Assembly: GCF_016595795.1 (NCBI RefSeq)
Contig: NZ_JAENHN010000010.1
Span: 372,001-436,000 of the forward strand
Reading direction: 5' to 3'
Source: Clostridium yunnanense
GTDB taxonomy: Bacteria; Bacillota; Clostridia; Clostridiales; Clostridiaceae
DNA length: 64,000 nt
The notes beneath the pieces are model-generated. The model ran no database searches. It was not told the DNA's origin and saw only the letters and a list, made by a program, of their open reading frames with translations. Every line of letters starts with the position of its first letter. Within the stretch, counting starts at the first letter, position 1. This document shows, in pieces, positions 46,072-53,613 of the stretch. The position numbers and the translations under genes are program-made.

Positions 46072-46425
46072 ATGAGTATAAGTTTTGTAATTGCAAATAC
46101 AATAGAAGAAGCATCAAATAATGTTGAATCAATAGATTTGGAAGATGAAATAAACGAATTTCTTTATGAGAATAGAGAATATTTTGGTGAAGATATCAGT
46201 ATATTATTAAAAATAGACCCATACGACGATAAAGTATTTGAACTAGATGAGTTGCCAATTCTAATTGATGCTTGCATTTTGATTACAAATAAGGCAAATA
46301 AAATAGTAGAATCAAGTATTCGAAGAGTAAAAATTGAAGATATAATTTATTTTGCAGGCGGATTAATAGAAATGTGTAGGGCAGCAATTAAAAATAATAA
46401 AACAATAGTTACACTAGGGGATTAA
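46072..46425 (+). CDS. Probable immunity protein for the Rhs C-terminal toxin
   Basis: A 117-residue acidic protein with no signal peptide or membrane helix (MSISFVIANTIEEASNN; acidic stretch EDEINEFLYENREYF). It starts 18 bp after the Rhs stop, with TGGAGGAGAAA as ribosome site. Position directly after a polymorphic-toxin end, small size and acidity are typical of cognate immunity proteins. I do not recognise the family; function is inferred from context. Confidence 0.7.
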   Translation: MSISFVIANTIEEASNNVESIDLEDEINEFLYENREYFGEDISILLKIDPYDDKVFELDELPILIDACILITNKANKIVESSIRRVKIEDIIYFAGGLIEMCRAAIKNNKTIVTLGD

Positions 46426-46504
46426 AGTAAAAGTTTGACTAACTGCAAAAGGATAAATATACTCACTGCATAATTTAAATTCTGTAGTGAGAAGTAACTA
46501 GATG

Positions 46505-46548
46505 AAAAGTCAATTGGGATTAATAATACCTGTTGGCTTTTCTTTTGG
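46505..46548 (+). terminator. Possible terminator in the gap after the immunity gene
   Basis: AAAAGTCAATTGG and CCTGTTGGCTTTT can pair with G-U wobble and are followed by CTTTTGG. A second inverted repeat, CTCACTGCA and TGTAGTGAG, lies at 46460-46489. Nothing else is seen between 46426 and 46764. Confidence 0.45.
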
Positions 46549-46764
46549 TTGAAGGTGATAATAAGATTAAGTGAGAAATATATCCAGTGATTAATCATGG
46601 TAAAAACTAATAAAAAAATATTGAATATATGTTTAACTGTAGAAAATACTAGAATGAATGTAAAACTAATGATGAAATAATTGTAGCAAATCAGCTTAGA
46701 TATCAACAACTTTGAAACAGATAGTTCTAAGTTCATTAGTTTCAACAGTTAGGAGGAAATAGTA

Positions 46765-47094
46765 TTGAGAGATAAACAATCAATTAAGGGTGTAGGTATT
46801 ATTGCAGTATTTTTAGGTTTAGTTCTTAGCAAATTTTTAGCGAGCTATCTTGGAGGCAATGCACAGTTAATGGCAATGAGTGTATGTGGTTTAATTACTA
46901 TTCTACTTATTATGATTTTGGTATTTCAAAAACATTATTTAGGATCATTATTTTTATTTATTATTATAGCGCCAATTTATTTAGGGATTATAGGTGCTTA
47001 TCTAGATAACCTATATATAATGGGAGGTAGTACGGTACTTTTCTTTGTAGTATTAATTGCTGTAATAAAGTTGGTTCCAAAGTTGAAAAAATAA
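46765..47094 (+). CDS. Small integral membrane protein, unknown function
   Basis: A 109-residue protein with four hydrophobic helices (around residues 10-27, 33-51, 57-75 and 83-103) and a basic C-terminus KLVPKLKK. The TTG start follows TTAGGAGGAAA. I do not recognise a family. It stands alone between the Rhs cassette and a coding remnant. Confidence 0.7.
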   Translation: MRDKQSIKGVGIIAVFLGLVLSKFLASYLGGNAQLMAMSVCGLITILLIMILVFQKHYLGSLFLFIIIAPIYLGIIGAYLDNLYIMGGSTVLFFVVLIAVIKLVPKLKK

Positions 47095-47197
47095 TAAAAT
47101 GTAAATATAATATTTATAACAAATTTAACTAATTTTGATTAAGTAAGAATTGACCATATAAATTAAATATTAAAAATAAAATTAAAGTATTATTTAG

Positions 47198-47338
47198 ATA
47201 CAAATAAAAGTTATAATAGGGGACAATTCAACAGAGATAACTATAGAGTGGTTGAGTACAGCTAAAAATTATGCAACATATAGCAATCAAAGTGGACTAT
47301 ATGATGATGTACTAAACTATTTTGCTGAAAATCAATAA
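47198..47338 (+). pseudogene. Coding remnant of 46 codons
   Basis: An open frame without start codon or ribosome site reads GDNSTEITIEWLSTAKNYAT and then YSNQSGLYDDVLNYFAENQ before TAA. The composition looks like real protein, so it may be the 3' scrap of a decayed gene. No family recognised. The rest of the 47095-47520 gap holds only a terminator. Confidence 0.35.
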
Positions 47339-47476
47339 TAAATTTCTTTAAATCTAAAACTTTTTTAATACTCGGTGAGTTTGTTCTTGTCTATAATAAA
47401 TATAGTGAAGAATAAAAAAGAGAGAGTGTTCAGCATACCAAATTTTCCTCATATGCATTCGGAAACACTGACTCGT

Positions 47477-47514
47477 AAAAAATCGCTGAAGAAAGTCACT
47501 TCAGCGATTTTGTT
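47477..47514. terminator. Bidirectional terminator before the convergent membrane gene
   Basis: AAAATCGCTGAAG (47479-47491) and CTTCAGCGATTTT (47499-47511) form a perfect 13-bp stem. Confidence 0.85.
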
Positions 47515-47520
47515 ATATCT

Positions 47521-48063
47521 TTAAGTAACCTTCTTCAAGTCCTTCACATGGATATATTTCTTATCCAAGTAACTGCCTAAATATCCACCAACTATTCCAA
47601 GAATGAAAGCGCCAAGGCCACCTAATATATAAATTATCCATAGGCTATCCATGGCTAGCTTTGAGGTAAGCTTGGACATTAAAAATAAAGAAGTAACTAC
47701 AGAGAATAAGGGATAAAAGGCAACACTTACAATTAATTTCTTTCCAGTACCATATCCTTTAAATAACAAATAGCTGCAAATGTCAGAAAGTACTCCGGTT
47801 GATACTATAGCTAAGGTCATTATGGGACTAAATACAGATAAAAGTACACCAAGTACAACTGATAACATGCTTAAGGTGCCTATTTCAGGAGATCTCACAA
47901 TTAAAAGATATAAAAGAATACTAAAATATAGTGACATTAATATAACTTTAAATGCTTGAGCTCCTCCGAACATGTAAGAAAGTGTATATATAAAACCACC
48001 CCCTACAATAAGTAGTGCAACGGTTACTGCAATTGATGTAAGCTTACCGGCATAGTTTTTCAT
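47521..48063 (-). CDS. Integral membrane protein, ECF transporter S-component-like
   Basis: A 180-residue, six-helix membrane protein (start MKNYAGKLTSIAVTVALLIV, end DKKYIHVKDLKKV). Size, helix number and Gly-rich last helix (GGLGAFILGIVGGYLGSYLD) suit a substrate-binding S component of the MptD type; no ECF ATPase genes are adjacent, so it would use a shared energising module. CCAAGGAGGATTT is its ribosome site. A Fur-type box lies 20 bp upstream, so iron control and an iron- or cofactor-related substrate are likely (inference). The family call is from pattern, not alignment. Confidence 0.6.
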   Translation of the reverse strand: MKNYAGKLTSIAVTVALLIVGGGFIYTLSYMFGGAQAFKVILMSLYFSILLYLLIVRSPEIGTLSMLSVVLGVLLSVFSPIMTLAIVSTGVLSDICSYLLFKGYGTGKKLIVSVAFYPLFSVVTSLFLMSKLTSKLAMDSLWIIYILGGLGAFILGIVGGYLGSYLDKKYIHVKDLKKVT

Positions 48064-48082
48064 AAATCCTCCTTGGATTAAA

Positions 48083-48097
48083 CGATAATGATTATCA
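48083..48097 (-). promoter_or_regulatory. Fur-type box upstream of the S-component-like gene
   Basis: CGATAATGATTATCA matches the 7-1-7 Fur consensus TGATAATNATTATCA in 14 of 15 positions. It lies 20 bases upstream of the minus-strand start codon, in promoter position. Confidence 0.7.
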
Positions 48098-48344
48098 ATA
48101 AGTTATATACATATCAATATATAGGAATATTTCTAGTATGTCAAAGTCTTTGATTTCCATTTTATACGTCTATATTTTTAAAAGGTATATGCTGGATAAC
48201 AATGTAAAAATATGTGTATATTAGCTGAACCAGAATGCACTAAGAGTAACCTACAATTAATAAAATGATAATAAGTCTTAATTGGTAACTAATAGTTAGT
48301 ATTTGGATATTATATATAAGGATTAATTTACAAGGAAGAGAGAA

Positions 48345-49028
48345 ATGTATACAAAAGGTGATTTTCACATGCATAGTGTTGCCTCAGATGGTGATAGCAC
48401 CCCTTCTGAAATCATAGTTATGGCAAAAGAAAAAGGCTTGGACATAATTGCGATTACAGATCATAATTCAACTGACAGTGTTGATGAAGCAAAAAGGCTT
48501 GGTGAAATTCTAGGAATTAAGGTTATAGCTGGATTAGAATTATCAACAAGGTACAAAGGAAAAAAAGTACATGTTTTAAGTTATTTTATGAATGATAAAT
48601 ATAAAGATATAACATTCCAAAAGGTATTAAAACATATTAGAAACCATGAGATAGAAGAACTCAAATCACTTATAGGATCTGAGATAGAAATAACAAGAGA
48701 TGGAATAAAAAATCGAATAGATACCAAAACAGGTATAGATATTTTGAGACATTTTGGCGGCTGTGTAGTACTAGCTCATCCTGTAAAAGTTAAAAAGGAA
48801 ATTAGAGAAGATATATTAAAGCTGGACTTTGACGGAATAGAAGCTATATATTCTAAGAATACTATTGAGGACACCAAGAACTTTAAAGCTATAGCTGAAA
48901 AAAAAGGCTGGTTCTATACCGCTGGCTCAGATTTTCATACTGATAAAAGACTGGATAGTAGGCATGGACAGATTGGACAGGTGTTTTTAACAGAGAAAGA
49001 GCTTGAGATATTTATTAAGCATTTATAG
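48345..49028 (+). CDS. PHP-domain phosphoesterase
   Basis: A 227-residue metal-dependent phosphoesterase of the PHP family (YciV/TrpH type). Motif I GDFHMHSVASDGD at residues 4-16, motif II IAITDHNST near 37, VLAHPVK near 144 and GSDFHTDKR near 200 give the His/Asp metal ligands. Likely substrate is a nucleotide phosphate such as 3',5'-bisphosphonucleosides, as for close families. GGAAGAGAG precedes the ATG. Its TAG stop lies inside the left terminal repeat of a family-1 element, so the element abuts or supplies the gene end. Confidence 0.88.
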   Translation: MYTKGDFHMHSVASDGDSTPSEIIVMAKEKGLDIIAITDHNSTDSVDEAKRLGEILGIKVIAGLELSTRYKGKKVHVLSYFMNDKYKDITFQKVLKHIRNHEIEELKSLIGSEIEITRDGIKNRIDTKTGIDILRHFGGCVVLAHPVKVKKEIREDILKLDFDGIEAIYSKNTIEDTKNFKAIAEKKGWFYTAGSDFHTDKRLDSRHGQIGQVFLTEKELEIFIKHL

Positions 49029-49130
49029 ATAAACCAGTTCCAAATAGAATCTATATTTCATAATCCTATTACAATTATTAGTTAACAGAAGTATCACTTA
49101 GTTTTATTAAATGGAACTGGATTATCTATA
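49024..49130 (-). repeat. Family-1 terminal-inverted-repeat element, copy B
   Basis: 107 bp bounded by TATAGATAAACCAGTTCCA and TGGAACTGGATTATCTATA, an inverted repeat of about 19 bp with one or two mismatches. Its reverse complement aligns with copy C at 57228, sharing AAAACTAAGTGATACTTCTG and GTAATAGGAT. Confidence 0.8.
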
Positions 49131-49146
49131 TAACTAAATAAAATTG

Positions 49147-49179
49147 TAGACACTCATTTAATTGAGTGTCTTTTATTTA
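49147..49179 (+). terminator. Terminator upstream of the biosynthetic cluster
   Basis: GACACTC (49149-49155) and GAGTGTC (49164-49170) followed by TTTTATTT. The 421-bp gap 49029-49449 holds the family-1 element, this terminator and the cluster promoter. Confidence 0.85.
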
Positions 49180-49363
49180 TATATTAAGTGCTATCTCTAA
49201 ATATTTATTACCTTTAGATTTCTGTGAATAAAATTCACAAAAATTTAAAATATAACCTTAAAAGTTAATCAAAATGAAGCGTGGCAAAAAGAACTCTTTC
49301 ATCTAGATCTTATTTTAATTTATAAACTGGATAATTTGTCAGCATAGGTAATGTTTGGAGTTA

Positions 49364-49391
49364 TTGACAAAAGAAAGTGGTGTGATATATT
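49364..49391 (+). promoter_or_regulatory. Sigma-A-type promoter of the ACP cluster
   Basis: TTGACA at 49364 and TATATT at 49386, with a 16-bp spacer; about 60 bp before the first start codon. No operator dyad is evident. Confidence 0.55.
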
Positions 49392-49449
49392 AATATTATA
49401 ATAACAATTTAAAAGAAAAAATGTTTATAAAAATTGGAGGAAGAAACTT

Positions 49450-49701
49450 ATGAATGAGAAGATTGTAAAAATAATATGTGAAGTAAAAGAAGATGAGTCC
49501 TTAGAGGAGAAAATACTTAATTCTACTGATCTGTTAAACGATTTAGGTATAGATTCTCTTCAACTTATAAATATTATTTTAAAAATAGAAGATGAATTTG
49601 ATATACAAATAGACTTTGATGAATTCGATATGGATTGTCTAAGATCAATAGATACTTTTGGAGAATATATAGAGATGCAAAAAGGTGCAATATATGAGTA
49701 A
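49450..49701 (+). CDS. Acyl/peptidyl carrier protein
   Basis: An 83-residue carrier protein. The phosphopantetheine site is Ser36 in LGIDSLQLINIILKIEDEF, and the four-helix pattern and acidic surface fit ACPs. TTGGAGGAAG precedes the ATG. The gene overlaps the ATP-grasp gene by 8 bp. It is distinct from a fatty-acid acpP: no fab genes are nearby and the partner genes are biosynthetic. No phosphopantetheinyl transferase is encoded in the cluster, so a host enzyme must activate it. Confidence 0.93.
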   Translation: MNEKIVKIICEVKEDESLEEKILNSTDLLNDLGIDSLQLINIILKIEDEFDIQIDFDEFDMDCLRSIDTFGEYIEMQKGAIYE

Positions 49702-51031
49702 AAGCATCTATTATGGAGAATTTAATGCTGAAAAGTATTGGAGAGAAGAAGATTTAGCCAAGCTACCTGATATACCAGATAAACAATCTGAAAATATAGT
49801 AAAGGCTATGGATGAACTACTTTTTATTCTTTGTGATAAAGATGATGCACTTATTACAAGATATAAGATTGATGATAATAATATTGAATATTTAAAAGAA
49901 TTAGGTTTTCAGTTTAAACACAATTGTACAAGCCTTGCTGAAGACAAATCTAAAGAAGAGAAAAATAAAAATATATGTGAACTATTAATAACCAATGACA
50001 ATTCTGAAATAAATGAACTTTTATCTGAAAAAGCAAATCTAGAAACCTTTGCAGTACTGCCAGAAGCTTATAAACTAAGCGATTTATATCATAGGCAGTT
50101 TGATTATCCAACAATAGAAGCTGTAAAAAAAGTAAATTCTAAAATATATTCATCTAAGCTTAACCTTGAACTAGGGACAAACGATAAAATTAAATTGGTT
50201 TATTCCTCAAAAGAAATGTATGAAGAAGGAATGAAGTACCTCGATGTAGGTAGCATAATAATAAAAGATTCTTTTGGTGTGTCTGGAAAAGGTAATCTAA
50301 TCATTTCAAACGAAAGCATACTTAAGAGAATAGTATCTTATGTAGAGATGCAAGAGAAGAAAGGAAAAAAGGTAGAGTTTATAGTTGAACCTTTGCTAGA
50401 AAAAGCTAAAGATTTTTCCTGTCAGTTCAAAATCCATAAGGACGGAAGCTTTGAAATAATATCTGTACAGGAAGTAAGAAATACAGGGCTAGCCTACCTT
50501 GGATCCTATACTCCTGATAAAGAATTTATGGAGTTTATCAAGAAACAATCCTATTTTGAAATAATGGAGAAAACAGCTAAAAAGCTTTATGAAGATGGGT
50601 ACTATGGGGATGTCTGTGTAGATTCCATGGTTTTAAAAGATCAATCTCTATGCCCAGTAGTAGAGATAAACGCAAGAAAATCCATGAGCCTTATCAAACA
50701 TGAGCTTGATAAGTATGCTCATAGCTTTGGACTGAATTGTGGTTTTACTTTCCTAAATATCTCCTTCAATAACGATATAGATTATTCAGATGTTCTAAGT
50801 TCACTCTCAAGAAATAATATACTTTTTAAACCTTCCTTTGACAAAGGTATAATGCCTTTGAGTAGCAATACTATATTTATAAATAGTTTACTAGACATAA
50901 ACAAAACCATAAATAATTATAAAGGCAGATTCTATTTTGCTATGTTCTATAAAGATATTGATATAGTTGAAGAACTAGGAAACAGTCTCATAAACGCATT
51001 AAAGGAAATAGGGATAAGTAGTTCTAATTGA
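49694..51031 (+). CDS. ATP-grasp ligase, probably loading the carrier protein
   Basis: A 445-residue protein. Residues 1-150 are a pre-ATP-grasp domain; the ATP-grasp fold shows the nucleotide loop K191-D-S-F-G-V-S-G-K-G-N201, VEPLLEKAKDFSCQF near 231-245 and the metal site PVVEINARKS with Glu324 and Asn326. ATP-grasp enzymes join a carboxylate to an amine or thiol through an acyl phosphate. The 8-bp overlap with the ACP gene suggests that it acylates the carrier, as BtrJ loads glutamate on BtrI in butyrosin synthesis (inference). ATG 49694 is chosen over an in-frame GTG at 49685. Confidence 0.87.
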   Translation: MSKSIYYGEFNAEKYWREEDLAKLPDIPDKQSENIVKAMDELLFILCDKDDALITRYKIDDNNIEYLKELGFQFKHNCTSLAEDKSKEEKNKNICELLITNDNSEINELLSEKANLETFAVLPEAYKLSDLYHRQFDYPTIEAVKKVNSKIYSSKLNLELGTNDKIKLVYSSKEMYEEGMKYLDVGSIIIKDSFGVSGKGNLIISNESILKRIVSYVEMQEKKGKKVEFIVEPLLEKAKDFSCQFKIHKDGSFEIISVQEVRNTGLAYLGSYTPDKEFMEFIKKQSYFEIMEKTAKKLYEDGYYGDVCVDSMVLKDQSLCPVVEINARKSMSLIKHELDKYAHSFGLNCGFTFLNISFNNDIDYSDVLSSLSRNNILFKPSFDKGIMPLSSNTIFINSLLDINKTINNYKGRFYFAMFYKDIDIVEELGNSLINALKEIGISSSN

Positions 51032-51064
51032 GAAATCAAATTTTCAAAATGAGAAGGTGTAATA

Positions 51065-52168
51065 ATGAACAGTAAAGTGGTTATATTATGTTCTGGATTC
51101 GGGTTAGGTTTTTATGTTCCAGGGCTTTTAATTAACAATAATTTCACTAAAAAAGATATAGAATCAGAAGTTGTGGTATTTGAAGATTATGTTGTTAAAG
51201 AGAAAAGAGACAATATAGCGATAAATAAAACAGCTTACCATGATAATTTTAAGGCAGCACTTTTAGCTCAGAGAATGCCTTGGGATATAAGGCAGAGTAT
51301 TGATGAAGAAAAAGTGGACAGGCTATTAAGCTCTTGGAAGGAGTCTGAGATTGAAAACTTTGTAGTTCTATCGGGGCATTGGATATTCCTGCTTGAAGAG
51401 TATAAGAAGAGATTCAAGCTTGAAAAAATAAATGCTCAAATTGTTTATATAGACTGCAAGCCATCTCCTTCGTGGAAGTCTTTAAATAAATATATACAAA
51501 ATTATTCTGATATATACGCTGAAACTTTTCTGTTTGATTATGATAGCAATGAAGTAAAGTACACAATTGGAATAGAAGAGGATGAAGTTATTCCTTTTGA
51601 AGAAAGGGAAAATAGATTTATGATTCACGGCGGTGGATGGGGGATGGGAACTTATAAAGATAAGATTCCTGAGCTAGAAGAACAAGGATTTTTCTTAGAC
51701 GTCATTGCCTATAAGAAAGAAGAGGCAAGCCGTCAAAAATCTAATAATAGATATTTTATGATGGATCCACAGTGGACAGCCTGGGGAGATGAGGAGCATA
51801 AGAAAGCTGTTTTTCCTCCTTTTGCAGAAATCATAGAAGATAAAGAACCTAAATTTGCCACAAGGGATGAATATCACCCATCTTTTGACCTGGCAAAAAG
51901 CTGCAAAGCCATGATAAGTAAGCCAGGCGGGGGAACTCTTATTGATTCTTTAAATGCCTGCACTCCTATAATTCTATTAGATCCATTTGGAGATCATGAA
52001 AAAAAGAATGCTGAGCTTTGGGAGCGATTAGGCTTTGGTATAAGCTATGACAAGTGGAAAGAAGCAGGTTTTGATATGGAAATATTAAATAAGCTGCACA
52101 GTAATCTCTTAAAACAGAAAAAATTAAGTAAGGATTATAGTACAGAATATATAAAGGGTTTAATATAG
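51065..52168 (+). CDS. GT-B-like glycosyltransferase, unassigned
   Basis: A 367-residue protein with a Gly-rich start (VVILCSGFGLGFYVPGLLIN), a mid segment FMIHGGGWGMGTYK and a C-terminal nucleotide-sugar-type site SKPGGGTLIDSLNACTPIIL followed by DPFGDHEKKNAELWERLGFG. The latter pattern matches donor-binding loops of GT-B enzymes (GT1/GT28). No signal peptide or membrane helix. GAGAAGGTG precedes the ATG, 33 bp after the ATP-grasp gene. Donor and acceptor are unknown; an alternative is a GT-B-fold epimerase-like enzyme. Confidence 0.68.
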   Translation: MNSKVVILCSGFGLGFYVPGLLINNNFTKKDIESEVVVFEDYVVKEKRDNIAINKTAYHDNFKAALLAQRMPWDIRQSIDEEKVDRLLSSWKESEIENFVVLSGHWIFLLEEYKKRFKLEKINAQIVYIDCKPSPSWKSLNKYIQNYSDIYAETFLFDYDSNEVKYTIGIEEDEVIPFEERENRFMIHGGGWGMGTYKDKIPELEEQGFFLDVIAYKKEEASRQKSNNRYFMMDPQWTAWGDEEHKKAVFPPFAEIIEDKEPKFATRDEYHPSFDLAKSCKAMISKPGGGTLIDSLNACTPIILLDPFGDHEKKNAELWERLGFGISYDKWKEAGFDMEILNKLHSNLLKQKKLSKDYSTEYIKGLI

Positions 52169-52172
52169 AAAA

Positions 52173-52232
52173 TTAAGTTATGCTTGTTCGATAATCACAT
52201 CTTATGGTGATTGTCGAACAGGTATAACTAAT
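52173..52232. repeat. Hairpin in the gap before the radical SAM gene
   Basis: TTATGCTTGTTCGATAATCA and TGATTGTCGAACAGGTATAA form a long stem with a small loop, without a T run. It follows the glycosyltransferase stop by a few bases and may lower read-through or stabilise the 5' transcript. Confidence 0.65.
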
Positions 52233-52294
52233 AGATGAGTTAGAGACTTATGTAAATTTGTTAAGACTATATGTATTTAAATGCTGATACCCCC

Positions 52295-52352
52295 ATTAAT
52301 GTGTAGCTGTGGCAGCTATTTTAAAGCTATAGCGTCATAGTTACACATTAAT
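52295..52352. repeat. Second palindrome before the radical SAM gene (family-3-like)
   Basis: ATTAATGTGTAGCTGTG and CATAGTTACACATTAAT pair around TTTAAA-rich DNA. The right end resembles the AATTAAGGTGTAACTAT end of the palindrome at 12752. Confidence 0.5.
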
Positions 52353-52434
52353 TTTAACAATAATTAAGAGTAAGATGAATAAATTTGAAAAAGGCATATC
52401 TATATAAAATTAAAGGTTGAAAGAAGGTAAAATA

Positions 52435-53601
52435 ATGCAGCCTAAAACAAAAGTTCATTATGATGAGAAGTCCTTAGAAGTCCTAAAGAGGACTATAAAA
52501 AATATATCAGATCCATTAAGAAATAGAAAAAATAATCCATGCTATGCAACGGAGCTTCCAGAGGTAGTAGGGATAAAACTCACTAATAGATGTAATTTAA
52601 GATGTAAGCACTGCTATGAATGGAATGAAAAAGGTTTTCATAGAAATATGGACAAGGAGCAGCAGCAGACAGATATATCATTGGATACCTTAAAAAAGGT
52701 ACTTGAGGAAACTAAGAAAGTGAAATCAAGGTTATATCTGTGGGGTGGGGAACCTTTAGTGTACAAGCATTTTGAAGAATTAACAGATTTGCTTGTAGAG
52801 GATCCTAGAGAAGTAGCTATGTGTACAAATGCACTACTTATACCTGAAAAGCTTGATTCTATAATTAAGTTATCAGATAATCTAGAACTTTTAGTTCCAG
52901 TAGAAGGCTTTGAAGAAGATAATGATCTAATTAGAGGTAAGGGCAACTTCAATAAGACTATGGAGAGCTTAAATATCTTATTAGATTTAAAGAAAAAATG
53001 TATTTATAAAGGGAAGATTTCTATTCATACTGTGATCAACGACAGCGTCATACCTAAATTATATGACTTGGTAGAGTTCTTTGAACAAATGGGAGTAGAT
53101 ATGCTTATGCTTTGCTATCCATGGTATATAGCAGAAGAAACTGCTTGCAATATGGATAACTATTTTAATGAAAATTTCTCATGGATAGAAGAAAATAAAA
53201 AAGATAAAAGCTGGCATTCCTTTACATATAAGGTTTCACCAGAAAGCATAGAGATTCTTAAGCAGCAGATAGAAAAGATAAACAGCAAAGTTTGGGATAT
53301 AAGAGTAAGATTTCAACCTGATTTAGATATGAAGGATGTAGATGACTTTATATTAGGAACAGAAGTGGAGAATCTTCAAAAGAGAAGTTGTCTTGCAGTG
53401 TCAACTAGAATGGATATTTATCCTGATGGAGCTGTGTCTTCTTGTAAGTTTTTTTCAGAGTTTACCATAGGAAATTTAAATAATGCAAGTGTATCTGAAA
53501 TATGGCACAGTGAGGAATACAAAAAGGTAAGAGAAATAATAAGCAGTAAGCTTACTCCTGTTTGTTCAAAATGTAACCTTCTTCACTTACATGGAAATTA
53601 G
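52435..53601 (+). CDS. Radical SAM enzyme with SPASM/twitch C-terminus
   Basis: A 388-residue radical SAM protein. The SAM cluster motif is C53-N-L-R-C57-K-H-C60; RLYLWGGEPL follows. The C-terminal region has further Cys residues at 319, 337, 377 and 380 (RSCLAV, SSCKFF, PVCSKC), typical of SPASM/twitch auxiliary clusters. ATG 52435 follows GAAAGAAGG. It precedes the Gfo/Idh gene by 12 bp. SPASM enzymes modify peptides or small carbohydrates; no precursor peptide ORF is visible nearby, so a carrier-bound or small-molecule substrate seems more likely (inference). Confidence 0.9.
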   Translation: MQPKTKVHYDEKSLEVLKRTIKNISDPLRNRKNNPCYATELPEVVGIKLTNRCNLRCKHCYEWNEKGFHRNMDKEQQQTDISLDTLKKVLEETKKVKSRLYLWGGEPLVYKHFEELTDLLVEDPREVAMCTNALLIPEKLDSIIKLSDNLELLVPVEGFEEDNDLIRGKGNFNKTMESLNILLDLKKKCIYKGKISIHTVINDSVIPKLYDLVEFFEQMGVDMLMLCYPWYIAEETACNMDNYFNENFSWIEENKKDKSWHSFTYKVSPESIEILKQQIEKINSKVWDIRVRFQPDLDMKDVDDFILGTEVENLQKRSCLAVSTRMDIYPDGAVSSCKFFSEFTIGNLNNASVSEIWHSEEYKKVREIISSKLTPVCSKCNLLHLHGN

Positions 53602-53613
53602 GAAGGTGATTTT

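Noticed and set aside
52435-53601. RiPP maturase reading of the radical SAM/SPASM gene
   Set aside because: No short precursor-like ORF with a ribosome site was found in the adjacent gaps, and the partners (ACP, KAS III-like, Gfo/Idh) do not fit a RiPP cluster.
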